Shown here one piece after another: positions 1-11,750 of a stretch of DNA of 64,000 nucleotides. Within the stretch, counting starts at the first letter, position 1, and each line of letters starts with the position of its first letter. Origin of the DNA: Panorpa germanica (taxonomy: Eukaryota; Arthropoda; Insecta; Mecoptera; Panorpidae); NCBI GenBank assembly GCA_963678705.1, contig OY783205.1, positions 15,810,001 to 15,874,000 on the forward strand, in the 5' to 3' direction. Under the pieces are notes generated by a model, which saw only the letters and a list, made by a program, of their open reading frames with translations, made no database searches and was not told the origin of the DNA. A program made the position numbers and the translations under genes.

Positions 1-560
1 GCAACTCGTTGTGTTGCACCACATTGCAACGTTGCATAAAACTGCAACTGTCTATTTGGTGTGAAACCGGCATAACGCTACTGTGGTGACTCAAATGGTG
101 AATTTAAATTAGTCCTACCTATATTGTAAATTTATAGTTTTTAGAAATACATTATTGTAATAAAAATAATATTATTTTCTGCATTTCATTTTTAAAATAT
201 TATTAACCGGGCAATTCCATGCAAACTTTTAGAAAATGACAAAAATGACTGCGAAAAAATCGATTGCAAAACCTGACAAAATCAATCAAAGCAGTTACGA
301 TAGTTCGGCGATGAGTCCTGCTTTTAAAAGTTCAGCTGTATAAAACTACAACGCAATAAAAAAGCATTGTCTCACTCTTATTACTCTAATATATAAAGGA
401 GTGAAAACGATAAAAAATTCACTAATTGTCTGCTATGTTTAGTATAGACTGATGTATAAATATATGTATGCGCTTATTTTGTAAACAAATTTAAATTTGT
501 CATATATATTTATTGTAAAAGAACGAACTGTCAAATTTATTGTCAAATATTATAAGCATA
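1..560. other. AT-rich flank, no gene seen
   Basis: No open frame with recognisable similarity and no repeat shared with the rest of the window was seen. The first 60 bases contain several short GCAAC/GTTGCA repeats of unknown meaning. It ends at the A of the A|CTAG junction that bounds the Helitron remnant. Confidence 0.5.
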
Positions 561-589
561 CTAGCAAACCCGGCGAACTCCGTTTCGCC
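561..589 (-). repeat. Helitron 3' terminus: hairpin plus CTAG
   Basis: On the minus strand GGCGAA and TTCGCC form a 6-bp stem around a 6-base loop, then a 7-base spacer leads to CTAG at 561-564, followed by T. This matches the CTRR-with-hairpin 3' end of Helitrons inserted between A and T. Confidence 0.75.
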
Positions 590-812
590 ATCAGATGGCT
601 TCGTTTTACGTAACATTTCGTTTGGTGATTAAAAGATGAAGAAAAATTTTGTTTTTGTTTTATATTTGAAAAGGAAAAATTTTATTTCATTTCACAACAG
701 TAATGAATTCATTTCGATTAGTATTATTTAGTTGAACTTCTCTCAGTAAATGAAAGTGAATCCAAAGTAAATACTGAATCTAAGCGTTATACGTGTCCGC
801 AAATTATCCGTT

Positions 813-1931
813 TCATTGAAGTGCTCTTTGGTAAACCACATTTTTTGTTTTTTGGTCTGACGTTAACACAAACAAAGCGGATGGTTTCCCAACTCGTGAA
901 CACGCAACGTATAACTGCCCATGTGAAAAACAATGATTTTCTAAATTTATCCCGCAAACACTAAGCGATTGGCCTTGCGACTTGTTAATTGTCATTGCGA
1001 ACGCAAGGCGAACTGAAAATTGCATTCGTTTGAAGTCAAACGGAAGATCAGTCGGAATCATTGGTATTCGAGGAATACATACATTTCCACCTGCGTACTT
1101 TCCGTTAATAATGGTTGCCTCAATCAAATTCGGCATAAGTTTTTATATCGAAAGTCGAGTACCGTTGCAAAGTCGCGGTGGATTCAAATTACGCAATATC
1201 ATAATAACTGTACCAAGTTTGAGTTGCAAGTTATGTGGTGGAAATCCTGGTAACTCCAGAGAGTTCAAAAACTCCGTTGGATAATTTACTACATCATCGG
1301 GATTTGTTATGGAATCAACGGATTTGTATGTCACCAAATCGCCAGCAATTTTTGATTGAATGGTGAAATTCAGTGCGTGTACATCATTATTCTTTGCGGC
1401 AAGAATTGCTCGTTGACTTAACCAAGCATAATTCTGATAATTCTCACTAATGTTTGGGAAAACATTTTCAATAAGAGCTAATTGAGAGTCTACAAATCGG
1501 CAAAAGTCGTTGGTAAGAGTAATTAATCCAGATGTCGCATCAACTGGGACTTTTCCATTTCCAACAGCTAACAATTGTTTGGAAAATTGTGCAGCACTTT
1601 GATCATTTTGAAGTTGAACTCTCATATTAGTGGTTAGCGATAATGTTTTTACGTTATTCCATAAAGGTGATGCCTTCAGGCAAGCATTCAATTCATCTGC
1701 AGGCGTTCCACGGGGAATTACTGGCAACGTCTGCCTGAAATCGCCTGCCAACAATATCATCAAGCCGCCAAAGATGTTGTTATTTCGCCGAAGATCCTTC
1801 AGTGTGAAGTTAAGTGCTTCAAGTGATTTCTTATGTGCCATTGTGCACTCATCCCAATCAATGAGGTTGCATTGCATCAACAATTTTCCCAATTGCACTG
1901 GATCGGGAAATATTGCATGTTGGAGTATCAA
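813..1931 (-). pseudogene. Helitron/PIF1-type DNA helicase, C-terminal part
   Basis: Superfamily 1B helicase of the Pif1/Helitron group, which would unwind DNA during rolling-circle transposition. Visible motifs in order: the Walker B-like LIDWDECTM, the LLAGDFRQTLPVI motif, TTNMRV, LCNGTRL, and the C-terminal MTINKSQGQSL and YVACSRV motifs. The frame is open except for one in-frame TAA at 1143-1145 (after TRLSI); the reading resumes in the same frame with KLMPNLIEA. The N-terminal Walker A lysine region is absent, so the copy is 5'-truncated as well as interrupted. It points toward the element's 3' hairpin at 561. A host PIF1 gene is unlikely given that context. Confidence 0.8.
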
Positions 1932-2155
1932 TTGTGTTATTGGTTTGTATCTATGCTATGTATCAGAGATGGCGCTGTATGTGAAAAAAGATTTTCCCGC
2001 TTTTCTGTTGAAATTTTTCCTGAATTCCTGAATTTTCTTTGCTATAAACCTCACGGAGCCCGAGACCTTTCCAACGAATGCAAAACCGTGGAAATCGGTT
2101 CGTGCGTTCTGAAGTTATAACGTCAGGAAGGAAAACCCGACTTATTTTTATATAG

Positions 2156-2500
2156 TAGATAAGGTGCGGGAATGTTTAGTTCTTTCAACATTATTGCCGG
2201 TAACATTTATAATTTTCGTAAAGTTTAACATAAATATTGGATTATTATTCAAATATTAGTTAAAGCCGCAATAGAACTACAATTTCGGATTGGCCTAAAG
2301 CCCAATTTGGCTTGTAATTGTGTTAAAGCTAAGTCGGAGGATGTAGATGAATTTGTTTAAGATGACATAATTAGCGATTAATTTATGAAAAGAATTTTCA
2401 ATGTAAAAATATATTTAGATTTATGCACCTAGAAAGTATTTTGATATATTAATTATTTGCAAATTAATTTCAGTGGAGAATGCGTCACTAATACTTTTAA
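2156..2500. other. Unassigned AT-rich spacer
   Basis: Nothing recognisable between the Helitron remnant and the DDE transposase relic. Confidence 0.4.
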
Positions 2501-2526
2501 CAAAGTGTCAGATATTGGATTACCGT

Positions 2527-2811
2527 GATATGAATGAGGAATTGTTCAACAAATAGTTTAAAGAACAACTTATTCCCAATATGCAACAGCCATTCTTAAT
2601 GATCATGGATTACGCTACAAACATTCCAAGTAATTTTGTTCTAAAAAATATTGTAACCTCTACGTTATACAACATGGAAAAAAACAATTTGTTTGTTTAT
2701 CTTCAAAAAAATAATATCTCAACCATATCAGAAATGCTAAAAACCGAACTTTCATTTCTTGCTGAAGAAAACGGTCTATAAAAAGTGTATGAAGTTCATT
2801 GTATCGTAAAG
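2527..2811 (+). pseudogene. DDE-superfamily (Tc1/IS630-like) transposase relic, C-terminal part
   Basis: The frame reads DMNEELFNK, a stop, FKEQLIPNM, then MIMDYATN, then EMLKTELSFLAEEN, a stop, KVYEV. This order matches the end of the DDE_3-type endonuclease domain: W-F--QL-P, the second catalytic Asp in a V-MDNA-like motif (here IMDYA), K-EL, KVYEV. Stops at 2554-2556 (TAG where the family has Trp) and 2779-2781 (TAA) show decay. The N-terminal domains and the last catalytic acidic residue are not found. The 66-residue stretch between the stops is the longest open part; I do not regard it as a gene. Confidence 0.5.
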
Positions 2812-3590
2812 AGTATTGCATCCATTGTATCGATAAAGTATTGCATCCATCTTTCACCTTATCACTACAATTTTAATGCTATTGACTTAGTATAGGCCAA
2901 CTGTAAAGAATTTTATATCAAAAACATTGGCAAAAATAGACCGAAAAATAAAAATCTTTTATCTATGTGGCAAGAATTGTTAAATAGTGTGGATGCGGCA
3001 TATTGAAGAAATTGCATAAAGACTGTGGAAAACAAGATGTCGCAATGCTGGAATATTAAAAAAAAGCAAGACCGAATTTTTTTGTTATACAGATAGGAGA
3101 TCCCGGCAATGATAGTGATAATAAAGTGGACTTATTATTAATTGTTATTTAACACCGTTCTAGCACTGACGACTTCTTATAATGTTTACAGTATCTATAG
3201 TGCCGTCTCACCTTACATATGTAATGAGCAAATGATTGGTTATAAAGAGGTAAATTAAGTTATGGAGACACTTTTATCTACAGACGTATGAAACATATTT
3301 TGAATACAAACGTATGAAAGACATACTTCTACAGCTCAGTTGTGTATTATTATTTTTTTATTTTTTTAATTAGGCTTTCGCTTATTTAACCTTCTTGCCG
3401 ATCATATTTTTAATTTGTCTTTTAATTTTTAATCAGTCTTTCTAATTTGTTTCACATGTAACGTGTATTTTTAACATCATATCTACAGAGTGTTTATACG
3501 GTTCAAATTCTTATCTTATTTGTTTTAATACTATCAGTCTCAGTTCATTTGATTTAATACTATCAAATTAAGTTCATAATAACCAAACCC
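2812..3590. repeat. Duplicated segment S1, copy A
   Basis: From about 2835 to 3230 the sequence matches 13570-13980 and 59880-60240 with many small differences. In those copies it follows a Jockey-like LINE relic. No convincing coding was seen in this copy. About 3260-3590 is AT-rich with no match noticed. Confidence 0.55.
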
Positions 3591-3600
3591 AGAAAATATC

Positions 3601-3690
3601 TATCTGGTCCGGGGATCGAACCCGAAGACACAGCAGTCGGCGTCAAGCATCAATGCTCTCGCCCACTGTGTCGTCCAGTTGTGTATTAAT
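3601..3690 (-). repeat. tRNA-derived SINE fossil, copy A
   Basis: On the minus strand an A-box-like element (3655-3670, CACAGTGGGCGAGAGC) is followed about 35 bases later by a perfect B-box-like GGTTCGATCCCCGG (3609-3622). That is the spacing of an internal pol III promoter. The flanks do not fold into a full tRNA with an acceptor stem, so this is a SINE head, not a tRNA gene. Decayed copies lie at the equivalent place in units B and D. A second tRNA-like patch may lie at 3790-3850 but I could not establish it. Confidence 0.55.
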
Positions 3691-3965
3691 AAATAAAATA
3701 ATATAAACTTTCTCTTTTGATAAAGAGTGCTATTGCGAATACATCCTATTAAAAGGTTCCAGATCACACAGTCAAGGTACCAACACAATTACGATCTCAA
3801 CCGGTTTGGGACTCGCGTTGCAAATCAGTCGACTCGTGTGCGGACGCGCTAAGACTTCAACGAGCTTATGAACCATGTGTTCATTTGTATAAAACTGTAC
3901 TACGTATACAAAAAGTCAATATTAAATAGCGAACTACCTATGTGGACCGCAAGTGTTTATTATTG

Positions 3966-4905
3966 TGTAATTATTAGTTGCAATATTAAAAAAGATGTTT
4001 AAAATTCAAATAGTCATTTTGCCCCTTTCACCGTTAAAGGAATCAAAAAAATATAATCTTGTGAGATCATATTCGTTTAATTCCCTATTTATGAATAGTC
4101 GTTCAATATATTTGGCGAATAAAGTTGGCGAATACCAATTTTGTTTGAAAATTTTGAAAGCAATGAAAAATCACTTAAAGAATAAAAGATAGAAAACAGA
4201 ATCTTAAAGATAAAAGATGAAAGACAGAATCTTGGAAATGGCTACAAATATAAGTCTCCAGCAAAAAATGAGCATAAATTCTTCCGGTATATTTTTTCTC
4301 TGTCTTGATGAGAGCATTGTCATAACTGGATCAGCGCGTTTAGCAATTTTTATTCGTTACGCAGTTGGAAATAATATCAAAGAAGAAATGGTTAGTCTAA
4401 TATTATTAGCAACAACAACAAATGGTATTGAAATAAGGTAAAGAAATTGATCGTTCCAAAATTGTTTCTGTAACGACTGATGGTGCCCGCAATATATTCT
4501 GGGTTTCCATTGTATCATACACCAACAGGCTTTGTCTGCAAAGGCCGGTTAAAAGTCACTGGACGGTATTATGATTCTTGTTACACAACTAGTCAATTTA
4601 ATATCTGCACACGATGTTTTACTGATGTACAACAACGTCCGATGGTTAAGTCGTGGAAGAGTTCTTTAGAGACTCGTTGATTGTTTAGATGAAATTAGAC
4701 TTCTTTTGAATAACGAGAAAATAATTGAAAAATATAACCAATTAATGGACATTGAATAGATTTCAAAACTCATGTTTTTTATTGACGTGTGCTCGCACTT
4801 AAATGAATTAAATATGAAACTGCAAGGTGGCAATAAAACAATTGTTATAATGTTTGTTATTAGTAAAGGTTTGGAAACTAAATTAGAAATTTAACTAAAT
4901 TAGAC
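3966..4905 (+). pseudogene. hAT-like (ZBED/GTF2IRD2-type) transposase relic, copy A
   Basis: Segments in different frames spell a hAT-family core: KDRILEMATNISLQQ, LCLDESIVITGSARLAIFIRYAVGNN (LDES matches the family's first catalytic Asp region), VTTDGA, then MYNNVRWLSRGRVL-type sequence (VRWLS motif). At least two frameshifts and stops separate them. The BED-finger region retained in copy B is missing here. Copies B and D share most of this segment, so it was carried along by the segmental duplication. Confidence 0.65.
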
Positions 4906-4926
4906 ATTATTTGGATTATATATAAA

Positions 4927-5515
4927 CTAGAGTTTACCCCCGTCGCAAGCGACGACTATCTTTTGTGTTTAATTGAATTTAATTTCAAATTTTAATTCCA
5001 TTTTTAAAATAAAATATTTAAATCGTTCTATATAAATTTGACATATAAAAACAAATAGTTTTTCGTGAAAATGATAAAAAAATAATTTTTTTTTAACAAA
5101 TTATAAAATATTTTTAGTTTGTTCATTATTTTACCAACTTTTTTCAAAATTAACTTTTTTGATTTTTAAATTAGGTACCAAAGTTATCCCATATATAAAA
5201 TTTCATCTTTCTAGCACAATTTTTACACTTGGCAAAAACTGCCCCCGGGCCCCTAAATCAAACTTTGTAATTTTTAATTGTTTTTTTATCAATTAAATAT
5301 TCAATTATTTCACAATCCAAAATTTAAGTATTGTCCAAAATTTCCTCCCAGGCCCACTAATTTTCTCAACGTCCATTTTTCAATTTTTCAATTTCTAATT
5401 TTCAAAAATGTTAGTATGAAACACCATAATACAAATGCTAAATTTCAACTTTTTGATTTTTCTGCAAATGAAATTTTTGAAATTGACCTAATAAAATTCT
5501 AAAACAACTATATTT
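4927..5515 (-). mobile_element. Helitron-like non-autonomous repeat, truncated, unit A
   Basis: On the minus strand the element ends in a CGTCGC/GCGACG hairpin, a short G-rich spacer and CTAG followed by T (4927-4930), the Helitron 3' pattern. Upstream it shares the CAACTTTCTAGCACAATTTT and ACTGCCCCC blocks with the large array at 33-51 kb. It is non-coding and is truncated where the duplicated leader begins. Confidence 0.6.
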
Positions 5516-5519
5516 TTAT

Positions 5520-7235
5520 CAATTTTCCCTAATTAAAAACAATCCGGCACGTCAGCAACCCGATAAATAATATTTGAAATTTTCTGGCATGCGCACATAA
5601 AAAGGTTGGCTAGCACTGGGTTATTAGATCACAACCTTTAATAGTAAATAAGTGAATTCATAACTTTGACTAAAAATTATATGGTAAAACAGAAATTTAT
5701 ACATATAAAAAATTTTGGTATTTGAAAAAAAAAATGAAAGCCAATGGACATATTTAAATAACTTTTATCAGATCTGACCAAGGATAAGTAGTTTACCAGC
5801 CCTTTGCTAACACATTTAAAATAGCGTATCGCAAACCCATTACAATTGGACGAAAACCAACATTAGCACCATCTATGGTTCAAAACCATAGTACAACTGT
5901 TTTGATATTTCTTATTGGAAATGATAGGTGTACCTGTTATATCCGCCTTATTACCCCACCCTAAGGTATTCAGATTCTCCTTTACCTAAACGTGTTTATG
6001 GCTTAAGCTGGTTCATTATTTTCTACACTCAAGTGAGATCGTACCATGCATAAATACTTTCTTTACCTAATTTAACTACCTACAAATAATAATTGTGAAA
6101 CTAGGTTCTTCGACATTATATTTATCACAATACCACTGAACTATCAAAGAAGAAACGTTACACTGAAGACTAGCTTGCTGCCATCCGAGTTCAATTTAGA
6201 CAATCAGGTACGTGTCCAGTTTATCTTATTCAACATCCTTTCTTTAATTTCATTTCTTAATCTTGATCCTTTCCTTACAAAATCTCGCAACTTCGCATTG
6301 TACATGTTAGACATATTTAAGGGCGGACTAGAATTTTCAAAAAATCGATTTTTTTAATTTTTGATATTTCGAAAGTATTGTCTGTTAAGAATGTAATTTT
6401 ATTTTTTTGTTAAGAATATTGCTGATAGCTTCGTTTCCACAGCCGTTTAAGCATATATCTATAGCCATATAGTTATAGCATATTTAAAACTTTGATCTTA
6501 TTTATTTCAAAACTACATTTTTCGGAATAGTGTTGTAGAAAAAAATGAAACTATTCAACCGAATTGTAGTAAATTTTAATATGTTATTCACAACATCAGT
6601 AGTTATCATTAAAACTAGAATCATTTCTTTATTTCAATAATTTGGTATCTTTTTCGTTAAGCAACTGGTAAAAAAAACACCGTTTATAGAATTCTAATTT
6701 CAAAAGCGCGTTATTTTGTCAATTTTCATTTTTTTCTTTTCTCTCTTGTTCCGACCATAACTATACTAATACTAATTAATAATAATCTTGGTATTTATTT
6801 CTCAGATAAAAAGAAGAACCAAAATCGGCAACACCGCCCAGGTCTAATTTTTTGACAGGATCTACTTTATTTAGGGTCTCAATATTTTTTAATTTCAAAA
6901 CATTTGTTCAAGCAAGTGTTTATAAGTAGAATAAGTGTAATAATAAGTCTAAAATGTTAAAATATCGTTTTTCGTTAATTTAATTATATAAATACAATCC
7001 TCAAAATACCTTAAATATTCAAGCTCCAGACCACCGTCTCTCCTTAAGTACCAGACGATAAATAGCTCAACACAATCCTTTGACCGTACGGCGCCACTTT
7101 TATCAAACTTAAGGGATCAGGTAGCAACCCTTAATAAATACCCTATTTAAATTCAATTTATAATTACACTTAAACATTTCTAAAAACTGCCATATTAAAG
7201 CCCATTCACTTCATTCTCTATTAAACTATTCCATC
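5520..7235 (+). repeat. Duplicated leader segment S5, copy A
   Basis: A 1.4-1.7 kb non-coding segment present four times: here, 16706-17500 continuing at 25308-25801, 51818-53491, and from 63086 to the window end. The copies keep the same order of landmarks: GCTAACACATTTAAAA, a TATA-like stretch, a CAG|GTACGT donor, and a block before the BEL gag relic starting ACCGTCTCTCC. It may be the LTR/leader of a BEL/Pao element, the promoter and first exon of the F-box gene, or both. Confidence 0.6.
6113..6207 (+). promoter_or_regulatory. TATA-like site and non-coding exon with strong donor, copy A
   Basis: ATTATATTTATCAC is followed about 85 bases later by CAATCAG|GTACGT, a near-consensus 5' splice site with the donor GT at 6208. 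The arrangement is kept in copies B, C and D. Proposed as a 5' untranslated exon; not proven. Confidence 0.35.
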
Positions 7236-7589
7236 ATGTCAGCACTAAAAGAATTAAAAAGTAAGAGCGCTGCATTAAAGGAAGACTTATTGCCACATGG
7301 TACGTATTGTGAAACCTCTGACAAACATAAACGCAATACCTACGATCTTTGTGTGATTAAGATAAAAAAGGCCTATCGTGTTGCGCTCTTAGAGCAATTT
7401 AAGCACATGAAAATAAACAGTTCTATCACTGAAAGTGACAAAAAACAAAGTAGGGTTATAGATTTTCAATATGATTTTTTCTTGGCAAATATCGAGATGC
7501 CAACCCTCCACGGGAATATAGGCCAATGGAAGTCCTTTCAAGAAACCTTCACGAGTTTGGTACATAACGAAACAAGTTTCACTACTTGA
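7236..7589 (+). pseudogene. BEL/Pao gag N-terminal fragment, copy A
   Basis: A 117-residue open frame starting MSALKELKSK. It has the BEL/Pao Gag opening: a charged helix, DLCVIKIKKAY, then LANIEMPTLHGNIGQWKSFQETF, the conserved 'P-F-G---W--F---F' block of DUF1759-type gag. It stops just after that block, where a full gag would go on several hundred residues. The same start, with other damage, lies at 25802 and 53492. It is probably a dead element in the intron upstream of the F-box gene. Confidence 0.65.
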
Positions 7590-7799
7590 AGAATTCAGGC
7601 GATTTGAAGACAAAAAACTATTAAGCAAACATTACCTCAAGTAATTTATGGAAACGACAGCCATTAGCGTCGATCATATCAGTAAAAAAGTACATTTCGC
7701 CGGTTTCGCATGTTAGTTAAAATAATTTTTATATATTTGTGAAAATATTATGCAATAATATTTTGTTTCAATATAAAATTAATTGTTATTATTATATCT

Positions 7800-10700
7800 A
7801 CGAAAATAAGGACAACTCTCTCATTTTGTATGCTCATTGCTGTACTATTTGCTTCTTAAGTCGTAGGAGTTTACTACAACTCGACAAATTCTGGTAAAAA
7901 AATTAAAGCAGCTTATGTTAACGGCTAATCTATTTATATATTTTCATTCATAGGTTGACAGTATTTAGACATGAGTGTACTGAATGTGTTGCACTTTTAA
8001 CGTACAGACTAATGCGACATAAACATGCAACAATAATAAAACCCTTGCTTATACTATTTTTAAAAAGTTTTAAATAGTATTTTTATGAAATAAAAGCGTT
8101 TCAATCCCAAGTCGGAACATCTAAACAAATTATGGTTTTGAATGTAACCTCGAACAAAATGGTCGAGTACCTACTCAGTCTAGAATAGTCTCAACTTATC
8201 AGAATAATCTCTTTGTGCGTTGACGTTTTTTTTATTGGAGTTTAATAAATAAATAAGAATAATTGAAAATGGTGTTTAAATGAAATAGACCTGAACAATA
8301 GACCCTTTTCAAACCCTGTTTGACGAACCGTCAAACAAAATTGATTTAATTGTTGCATCTTAAACAGCAGATTGTTGTAGGAAGCAGCATGTGTAGGCTA
8401 AGATTGAATGGTTTGTTTTTGAATCGATTAACGTAGTCATTATCTTAAACAGTTTACATTTTACGAGTACAAATAGTGTTATACTTTAAGAATTATAATA
8501 TAATAAAACAATTAATTTCACGTCCAGATAACTATTGTAGTAATGACCATTACAATTACAAAAAAGGGCCACCCCGCTCCGGCAATTTTTAAAATACAGT
8601 ACATAAGCTAACTGTTCTGTTACGACTTTTCTAGCGACAAATTTAATTTTAAAGTCACATTTACATTTTTATAGGTGTACTCAAGATCTCCTCAACGCAA
8701 TCGTCATGGAAACTTTAGATACTTATAGTGTGTTACCGATACTGTCATATCTACAGTACAACGACGTACATAATTTTAATACAGTGTTTCGTGGACAATT
8801 CGAAACTGTGGATAAACATTGGCAGAGTCTTCGAGTGCTCGATTTTGACGAATTTCTAGACAAATCTCTACAATTGATTTATCATTGATTAAGAATTTAC
8901 GGACTCTGACGGATTTAAGTTAACTAGAAAGCGATATTTAGAAGAGTTTAAAAACCTTTTTACTGCCATCAGTACACATTGTCATCAAATAGAAGTTTTG
9001 AACATACCCGGGATACCGTTGATAAATGAAGATGTGGTAGCATTAAGCAGTCTGACCACGTTGAAGTCACTTTCAATTACCTGCAGAGACGTTGATGATA
9101 ATGTGTTGGGACAGTTATTTCAAAGCAATCCCGGGCTTCAGGAAGTGACCATTCGTAATTTTAATGACACACCTGTTAATGGAATGTGTTTCGAGAAATT
9201 ACGAAGCTCACTTAAGTCACTAACATTGATTGCATTCAGAAAATTAAATATTAATATACTTTTAAAGTGCATGGTAAATTGGCAGTTGGAATTACTGTAT
9301 TTAGACACCAAACTAAAACCAGACCAGATGCGCATATTAAGTAGATATACCAGTTTCAAATCAGTGCGTATTGAATTGACAGATGACTCAGTGTGTGTTT
9401 TGAGAAGTTACCAAACTCATTTAAATCATTAAAAATGATTTTATCACGGGTAATAAATATCAATTTTCTATTAAAACGCATGGAAAATTGCCAGCTGGAA
9501 TCACTCTGTTTACAAACCAGATTACAACTAGAGCACATGCGTATTTTAAGTCAACACACTACTTTTAAATCACTGCATATTGAAATTGTAGGAGATGACT
9601 CAATGTTACAAACATTACTACAAAATAATCCACAACTTGTGACACTACATGTTAAGTTGTGCGATGGACGAGCATGTAGTCGCTTCTTTAGGTATTTACC
9701 TTTAACACTGAAAGATCTTAAACTGGACGGATATTTTATATTTAGTGATAACATCTTCTTCGACCGTTTGAGAAATTTGGATCTGGAGTCGCTTAGGATA
9801 AATTGCAGAACATTACCTGGATTAATGCAACCTGAATACAACTCCAACTTTCTTAAAAGTTTAGTAGAACTGGTACCTAACTTGCAAAAACTTGGACTTC
9901 CTGTGGCTGACCAGGTGTCATTGCAACCATTAGGTCAATTAAAGAAACTAAAATGTTTTCGATTGGAAACAACTCATAAAGAAATTAACAACTTTTTATA
10001 CAAGATCTCTGAAAATTGTCCGAATTTAGAAGTTTTGGATTTATATGGAGCGACATTTCTTTTAAAAGAATGAGTTGAGCAACTTGTAAAGCTACCTAAA
10101 TTAAAAAAACTGAGTATATTTAGTGCATTTGACTCTTTTAACACAGACTCTATGATCATTTTAGGTGAATGTAAAACTTTGGAAACAGTTAGAATTATAG
10201 CTTGTCAACAAATTGATGAAAACGCTTCATTGCCGCTACTGCTGAATGACACTCTAAGAGTAAGTATCAATACTAACAAAAACAATTTCAAAAAGTATTA
10301 AACTACATTACTTTTAATATAGGATTAAAATAATTGACCAAATAATGGATTGTGCTTCCTTTGTTCACAGTTTATTGAATTCGGGTACTTTTGGAAGCAT
10401 TACTCTAATAACGATTTTACCAGGCTTATTGAAAGAATAGTCGATATAGTCGACCAACAGACTGAAAGGAAGGAGATTCTAACAGTGACATTGCCATTTG
10501 ATGTTCAGCGCAAGAAAGAGGTCTGTACACATGAAGTTAATTTTTTAAACAATTTGACAATTAGTTTATCGCTATTACATTTAAATATAAAAAAATGTGA
10601 GATCTGTCATATGTTGAGACTCATGCATTAAATGCTTTTTTCACACTGGTTTAAAATGCCTTGTCTACTTATTAATTTACCAGAGGACAACAATTTTTCA

Positions 10701-11470
10701 AATATGACAAAATGTCTAAACTGTCATTTAGTTATAGTTCCGTTATTCATCTAGTAAGGCTAGACTGGGATGGTGAACGTCGTACTACGTATAATGCGCT
10801 TCTTCTGTTAAACTTCAACCACAAGTCATAACAATTTCAAACGATAAATATTAATTCTCATACAGCACTTTTTAACAAAGACACATAGAGTTGAATAGGT
10901 CTTTCAGAGTAGGGGTCAGGATGCGCTGTTGTCACTGGATTACAAAGTTCAGGGTCCTGCATCTCAGTAAATTGTTTCTAAATGCAATTGAATTTGATGT
11001 GTCACAAAAAACGACCGCCTTTCTAGTAAATTTGAATTCCATTTTACTTAAATAGTATTTATTATTATTGAATTTCAATTCTAAAAACAATTTCGTGACT
11101 TTTTTTATTTTGTGGGTTTCTAAAAATTAGTTGCTGCGTGTCTGATGCTTCTAAGAATATATGAACAATTATTAATAAATTTATTTTTATCACGATGTAA
11201 TTAAACAATTGAATATGATAAAACGGTTCATCAACTGCAGATACTCAAATATAAGCGCACACGCACTTACAGTTAGTCGCACTTATCAAATTTAGTGAAA
11301 TACTTGTTCCTTGTAGTCAGTCTCGTATCACTTTTCACTTATCACTTACAGGCGTTATGAATTTGCAGCTTTTAGTTAACTACTCTTCTTAATAATCTAA
11401 AAAAAAATTCAGAGATTTCATAGACAACGATCTTTTCTTAATTGAAGCACATTCCCTAAATGACATTTAA
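7800..11470 (+). pseudogene. F-box/LRR gene, copy A (broken, extra LRR block)
   Basis: Paralogue of the copy B gene with the same exon plan. The signal-peptide exon relic (7800-7893) has lost its ATG (ACG) and carries an in-frame TAA. The main exon begins at acceptor AG 8675-8676 with ATG at 8706 (METLDTYSVL). Relative to copy B it has a 4-base deletion near 8862, an 8-base insertion near 8918, a duplicated LRR block joined out of frame near 9390, and a GGA-to-TGA stop near 10071. The donor CTAAGA|GTAAGT after 10259 is intact. The next exon 10371-10520 is open, but its donor is GTCTGT. A shortened last-exon relic (DFIDND) lies at 11413-11470. Non-functional as an F-box protein. Confidence 0.8.
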
Positions 11471-11748
11471 TAATTCTTCAAACACAGCTTGTTAATATTA
11501 CATGGGATAATTTTGCGCAGTTTGCTTTAGCGAACTTACTAATGTTATACGCCTGATCTATGTACTATATTTACAAGTTCAACATGTTGCATTTTATTAT
11601 TTATGTATAACTGTTAAATATTATTAATGTGCAATGTATCAATATTTTATTTAAGATATCTGTAACTTTCATTTATTCATACACTATAATAAAAATTATC
11701 AATAATTGGTTAATTTTATAACACATATTTTACTCCTTTAAGCAGCAC
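11471..11748. other. 3' flank of F-box copy A
   Basis: AT-rich sequence resembling the 3' flanks of copies B and C (AAATATTATTAATGTGCAAT), with an AATAAAA near 11690. Nothing else seen. Confidence 0.4.
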
Positions 11749-11750
11749 AA

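Larger units (their letters stand above)
561..2155 (-). mobile_element. Helitron remnant (3' half with helicase relic)
   Basis: Rolling-circle transposon fragment on the minus strand. Its 3' end shows the expected Helitron grammar: a GC-rich hairpin, a short spacer, then CTAG followed by host T. A helicase pseudogene lies upstream of that end, the known Helitron order being Rep then helicase then 3' terminus. The Rep/HUH part and the helicase Walker A region are missing, so the 5' half is deleted. The stretch 1960-2155, ending in a TATATAGTAG-like sequence, is non-coding and looks element-derived. The right boundary is uncertain. Confidence 0.7.

Noticed and set aside
3601..3690. Possible tRNA gene
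   Set aside because: A- and B-box-like motifs are present but no acceptor stem or full cloverleaf can be drawn; decayed copies in other units fit a SINE.
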